Source: Hysterangium stoloniferum (taxonomy: Eukaryota; Basidiomycota; Agaricomycetes; Hysterangiales; Hysterangiaceae). From it: 64,000 bases of DNA. Under the pieces are notes generated by a model, which saw only the letters and a list, made by a program, of their open reading frames with translations, did no database searches and was not told where the DNA came from. Positions 60,676-64,000 of the stretch are shown here, in pieces; the first letter of the stretch is position 1; each line of letters starts with the position of its first letter. A program made the translations under genes and the position numbers. Location: assembly GCA_015178975.1 (NCBI GenBank), contig WHVD01000141.1, forward strand, positions 124,001 to 188,000, given 5' to 3'.

Positions 60676-61637
60676 GTATATTCAAACTCAAACTGTAAGG
60701 AACCACAGTTTTTGGAACCCCATCTGTAGTATTCACCTTTCTGGAAATCTGTTATGACTGGAAAACCCACCAGACTCCAGGCACTACCCTATACGCACCT
60801 TAGCTGTGAGAGCCCTTCTACTTATACTTTGGCACAGCATGATCACATGACATGTTGAAAAACATAAACAAGTGGAAACAATCAACATGGTCACTGGTTA
60901 CATGCAAGTGCCAATCATCAACAAAAGGTATCCAATGAACCTGTGAGATCAAAATATTCATATTGTTACCACTTAAATAATGGAATTATCTCATATCAAA
61001 TAATGCACGATAGAGCATGTTGAAAAATACTTTGGTGATTTCTACTATTTTATCTACTGGGATATGAGGTATATAGGTTGAAACTGCAAAACATTGGATA
61101 TTCTTTGTGAGTCACTGTATACATATATTCTTGGTATGTTGAATCAAGTAGAAATCTATTCAAATTGACAGACCCATTCCAATGGAATACATAAAGTGAG
61201 TGACAAGGGAGCTTTTTCAACACTGTGGGAGCATTCTCTTTGCTGGTGCAGGAACACAGGAAGCCACCCATGGTCAAGCCTCAAGGCTGCCACTCTTATC
61301 TCCCTTCCCACTCTCACCCAGCCGTCTTCTCCTCAAAGTCTTTATTATCATGTTATCTTGCAGATAGAATCTGCCTCCCTTCTGGCCCTCTACCCTCCAT
61401 ATTAGAGGTGGCTCTTCTCTGAAGTATTTCTGGACTCCTGGGGCTATATCAAAGGTGTGGTGAGTCTGTAGTTACATATTATTAATCAATTCTTGCTTTT
61501 TGATTGATTAAATAATTTATTTGCAGTCAAATTGCCTTTTCCTGGCACTTCTTCTTATCCAGAATCTTTCCATACACTGTTTTAAGGCTATCCTATAATT
61601 TCCAGGTGTGTTTTGGGCTTCCTTATGCTGTTTTAAA
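60676..61637. other. Non-coding, probably element-internal DNA
   Basis: No protein-like frame recognised. At 60749 a TGTTATGACTGGAAAACCCA sequence resembles the start of the repeat at 63725, so this may be another LTR edge. Composition matches the rest of the 59.7-64 kb block. Confidence 0.45.
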
Positions 61638-62275
61638 TTATTTATGCTTTATGTTTTGCATTTTTAGGCTATTTTAGATCCAATTGTCCAACTTATTTTT
61701 CTCTGACACCCTCCACTGCTTTTGTGAGTGCTCCCTGTGAGTATAGGTGGAGTATTGAAGGTGAGTTGTGTCTCTGGAATTAATTTCACCTTTCTTTGCT
61801 TAAGTATAATTCATACAGTTGCCATTGACCCCCCATTGTGTGGCTTTTTGGGTTTATTGCTGTTTCTACTCTCCCTGGAAGATATAAAACACCTCCAGGT
61901 TAGTATTGATACACTCTCTTATGTTATTAAAAATTATTTATGCTTTATTTTTCACATTTTTGGGTCATTGTAGACCCATTTTTCTGATTCCCTTTTCCCT
62001 AGCACTTTCCACTGCTTTTGTGAGTACTCCCTGTGAGTAGAGTGGAATATTGAAGGTAAGTCCTGTCTCTGTGTTTAATTTCACCTTTCTTTGCTTAATG
62101 ATTATTCAGACAGTGGAATTAACTCCTATTGTGTAATGTTTTTGCTTTGTTGCTGTTTCTATTCCCCCTGGAGGATAAGAAGTTCCTCAAGGTATTGATA
62201 CCTTTCCTCATTTTAGGAAAATTGATTTATGCTTTTTTCTTTTTGCATTTTTGATTTATTTTAGCCTAATTCAAT
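61638..62275 (+). repeat. Tandem repeat, unit about 290 bp, nearly three copies
   Basis: Units start with TTATTTATGCTTT at about 61638, 61934 and 62222 (spacing 296 and 288). Shared later blocks are CCACTGCTTTTGTGAGT, ATTGAAGGT and TTTCACCTTTCTTTGCTTAA. The third copy is partial. Copies contain possible splice-like and TATA-like sites but no coding frame. Confidence 0.8.
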
Positions 62276-62629
62276 TCAACTTATACTCTCACTCCTCTCC
62301 CCCTCTCTTTAACAGGTTTTCTGTATCTGCTGCTGCTGCTGCTGCTTGGTTTTAGATAAGCCATATATGTAGCTTCCTTTGTGATATTGCACTGGCATTT
62401 TGCTCTTGAGTGGATCCCTCCATTATTATGGATCAAACACCTGAGTGTGATCAGGAGGAGGGGTGAAGGCAGCATAGGGCACAATTGCAAATGACATCTC
62501 CATCTGATCATCATTGGCATGTAGCTGTGAATTCTAATATACCTCCTCTTCCTCAACCATTCTGACATCTCCCTGTTGGTAGAGGTCAATCTGATAATCC
62601 ATTTTTGGTTGCTCAAACATGTGGCTCTA

Positions 62630-62880
62630 GGTGGCTCTGGTGCAAGTGGCTCTGGTGCAAGTGGCTCTGGTGCAAGTGGCTCTATTGTAGGTGGCTCTAC
62701 TGAAGGTGGCTCTACTGAAGGTGGCTCTACTGTAGGTGGCTCTACTGTAGGTGGCTCTACTGTAGGTGGCTCTACTGAAGGTGGCTCTACTGAAGGTGGC
62801 TCTACTGAAGGTGGCTCTACTGAAGATGGCTCTACTGAAGGTGGCTCTGCTGTAGGTGGCTCTACTGTAGGCAGCTCTGC
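62630..62880 (+). repeat. 15-bp minisatellite, GGTGGCTCTACTGAA type
   Basis: About 17 copies of a 15-bp unit. The first few read GGCTCTGGTGCAAGT and later ones alternate ACTGAA and ACTGTA. The unit is a multiple of three, so the plus-strand frame stays open as a Gly-Gly-Ser-Thr-Glu/Val array. Confidence 0.93.
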
Positions 62881-63054
62881 CACAGTTGGTCTGATGCAGA
62901 GGCAGTATGCAGCTTTGCCACCATTACAACCTCTTAGGGGTCATGGATGAGGAAATCCAGCCACTCAAATTGTCCAATTAGCACCAGGCCAGCATGGTCA
63001 TCCACCTGTTAATGCCATGCCACAACTCCAGGAACAGGTACCCATTTTGCAGTT

Positions 63055-63225
63055 AGCCCCACCTCCAGCTATTCCCCCACCTCCAGCTATTCCCCCACCT
63101 CCAGCTATTCCCCCACCTCCAGCTATTCCCCCACCTCCAGCTATTCCCCCACCTCCAGCTATTCCCCCACCTCCAGCTATTCCCCCACCTCCAGCTATTC
63201 CCCCACCTCCAGCTATTTTACAACC
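63055..63225 (+). repeat. 18-bp minisatellite, CCACCTCCAGCTATTCCC type
   Basis: About nine or ten nearly perfect copies, reading Pro-Pro-Ala-Ile-Pro-Pro on the plus strand and Gly-rich on the minus strand. High uniformity suggests recent expansion. Confidence 0.93.
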
Positions 63226-63389
63226 TCCAGCTATGCCTCCACCTCCACCTCCCATTCCACAATTACCCATTGGACGACAACCAGTTGTGGAGGACATGTA
63301 TTTCAAAGGCAAGACTTGGGACATATGAACATATATGTACAGTGTCCAGACTGTGGAGCCAGACTGTGGAGCCTTTCACTGGATGGATG

Positions 63390-63540
63390 AGTGTCTGGCA
63401 AATAGCTCCAAGACACATCCAAAGAATTGTTCCTAGCACATAGTCAGAAGTATCTGTTTCCACAATGAGTGGAACATCTGGTTTCCAATCACTGGAGGCA
63501 CTCCAAGATTTTTGGAGATGGAAAACCTTCATAAAGTCAT
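63390..63540 (-). mobile_element. Gypsy RNase H fragment
   Basis: On the minus strand, WKPDVPLIVETDTSDYVLGTIL is the start of the Gypsy RNase H region (family pattern P-VETDASDYALGAIL). A weak IHPV-like continuation follows. Flanking pol motifs are missing, so this is a short scrap lying opposite in direction to the other elements here. Confidence 0.75.
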
Positions 63541-63724
63541 GTTATTTGGCCAAATTTTCTAAGCATCTTTTGAACTGAAAAACTGTTTAAAGATTTTGTG
63601 TTTTAGTAGGTTTTGTGAGGCCAAAAATTGTATCTGAAAACCCTAAAAATTTGCATCAGGAAATTCTGAGGAAACATTGTTGGAAATAGCTTATTTTTTA
63701 TGGATTGGCTGAATAAGAAAATGT

Positions 63725-63965
63725 TATGACAGGAATTCCCGCTGGACTCTGGGCACTAACTTATATACACCCACACCCTATAGCACCAATTGTCAGTTTA
63801 CCGGAATTCCCACCAGACTCCATACATCAGACTTGTCCACATTTGACTTCGCTACTTCATGTATCAGTCACCAGAATACCCACCAGACTCTATCCCTGTC
63901 TATCTCCAACCCTGTCCCACGCATCAGTCACCGGACCCCACTCAGAAAACCCCTCAGCCCTCTAA
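63725..63965 (+). repeat. Array of CCACCAGACTC-type motifs, possible LTR edge
   Basis: The first copy, GGAATTCCCGCTGGACTC, follows TGTTATGACA. Related copies follow near 63808 (GGAATTCCCACCAGACTC) and 63873 (AGAATACCCACCAGACTC), with a shorter form near 63933. A further copy lies at about 60757. ATCAGTCACC precedes some copies. The sequence reaches close to the window end, so its full extent is unknown. Confidence 0.6.
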
Positions 63966-64000
63966 CTGAGCCCCATTCCCATTATAGTCAAATGACCTGT

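Larger units (their letters stand above)
62576..63328 (+). pseudogene. Repeat-rich protein-like frame with an internal stop
   Basis: One plus-strand frame runs through both minisatellites: a Gly-Gly-Ser-Thr array (62630-62880), then SATVGLMQRQYAALPPLQPLRGHG, a TGA at 62948-62950, then GNPATQIVQLAP and a Pro-Pro-Ala-Ile array, ending at 63328. The non-repeat parts do not match a family I know. It may be a broken gag-like frame or chance openness caused by the repeats. The opposite strand is also open, which lowers confidence that it is a gene. Confidence 0.3.

Noticed and set aside
61050-61277. Minus-strand frame of 75 codons
   Set aside because: AT-rich, no motif, inside element-like DNA.
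62281-62883. 200-codon minus-strand frame rich in Pro-Pro-Thr-Val-Glu
   Set aside because: The length comes from the 15-bp minisatellite, which keeps several frames open; the unique part has no motif.
62998-63324. Gly-rich minus-strand frame
   Set aside because: Mirror of the 18-bp minisatellite; no support for coding.

Overview
The window is fungal nuclear DNA, most likely from a repeat-rich basidiomycete of the Agaricomycetes. The evidence is many short introns (about 53-97 bp), a fused GATase-CPSase-ATCase pyrimidine gene, a NACHT-WD40 gene of the mushroom type, paired arylamine N-acetyltransferases, and Copia, Gypsy and LINE-type debris. I infer the class from gene style and cannot fix a genus.

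Layout. 1-3391 is non-coding and leads into a five-exon C2H2 zinc-finger regulator of the Sfp1 type (3392-5556). About 5.6-28.6 kb has no recognisable gene. It holds an eroded RNase H remnant (minus strand, near 18 kb), several short tandem duplications, and a large imperfect inverted repeat (about 20.6-24.4 kb against 24.95-28.4 kb). An unidentified, possibly broken gene lies at 28.7-29.8 kb. A small four-exon histone-fold gene of the Dpb4/POLE3 type (30690-31441) only becomes visible when its exons are joined. Two intact three-exon arylamine N-acetyltransferases (minus strand, 32631-33731 and 37211-38292) flank a truncated third copy. The second one is divergent from the large URA2/CAD-like gene (38490-45753; ten exons, 2246 codons, one GC-AG intron), with only 197 bp between their start codons.

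From 46.6 kb to the end the window is a mobile-element and NLR-type region. Gypsy debris is followed by a C2-NACHT-WD40 pseudogene (about 48.77-59.68 kb). A nearly intact Copia element has inserted into one of its exons (225-bp LTRs that differ at two positions; target duplication ACAAC). The Copia polyprotein is itself split by a 723-bp solo LTR with its own target duplication (CGTAC). The NACHT part carries a nonsense codon and several frameshifts. The WD40 array contains a 386-bp tandem duplication that copied a pre-existing 1-bp frameshift. After it come an LTR-like block, three tandem copies of a repeat of about 290 bp, two minisatellites, a Gypsy RNase H scrap and an array of CCACCAGACTC-type motifs.

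Working genes are therefore few: a nutrient/ribosome-biogenesis type regulator, a polymerase-epsilon/chromatin histone-fold subunit, two xenobiotic-acetylating enzymes and the first enzymes of pyrimidine synthesis. The most informative structures are the nested insertions in the NLR-type gene and the 7.8-kb inverted repeat. I found no CRISPR array, rRNA or convincing tRNA gene.
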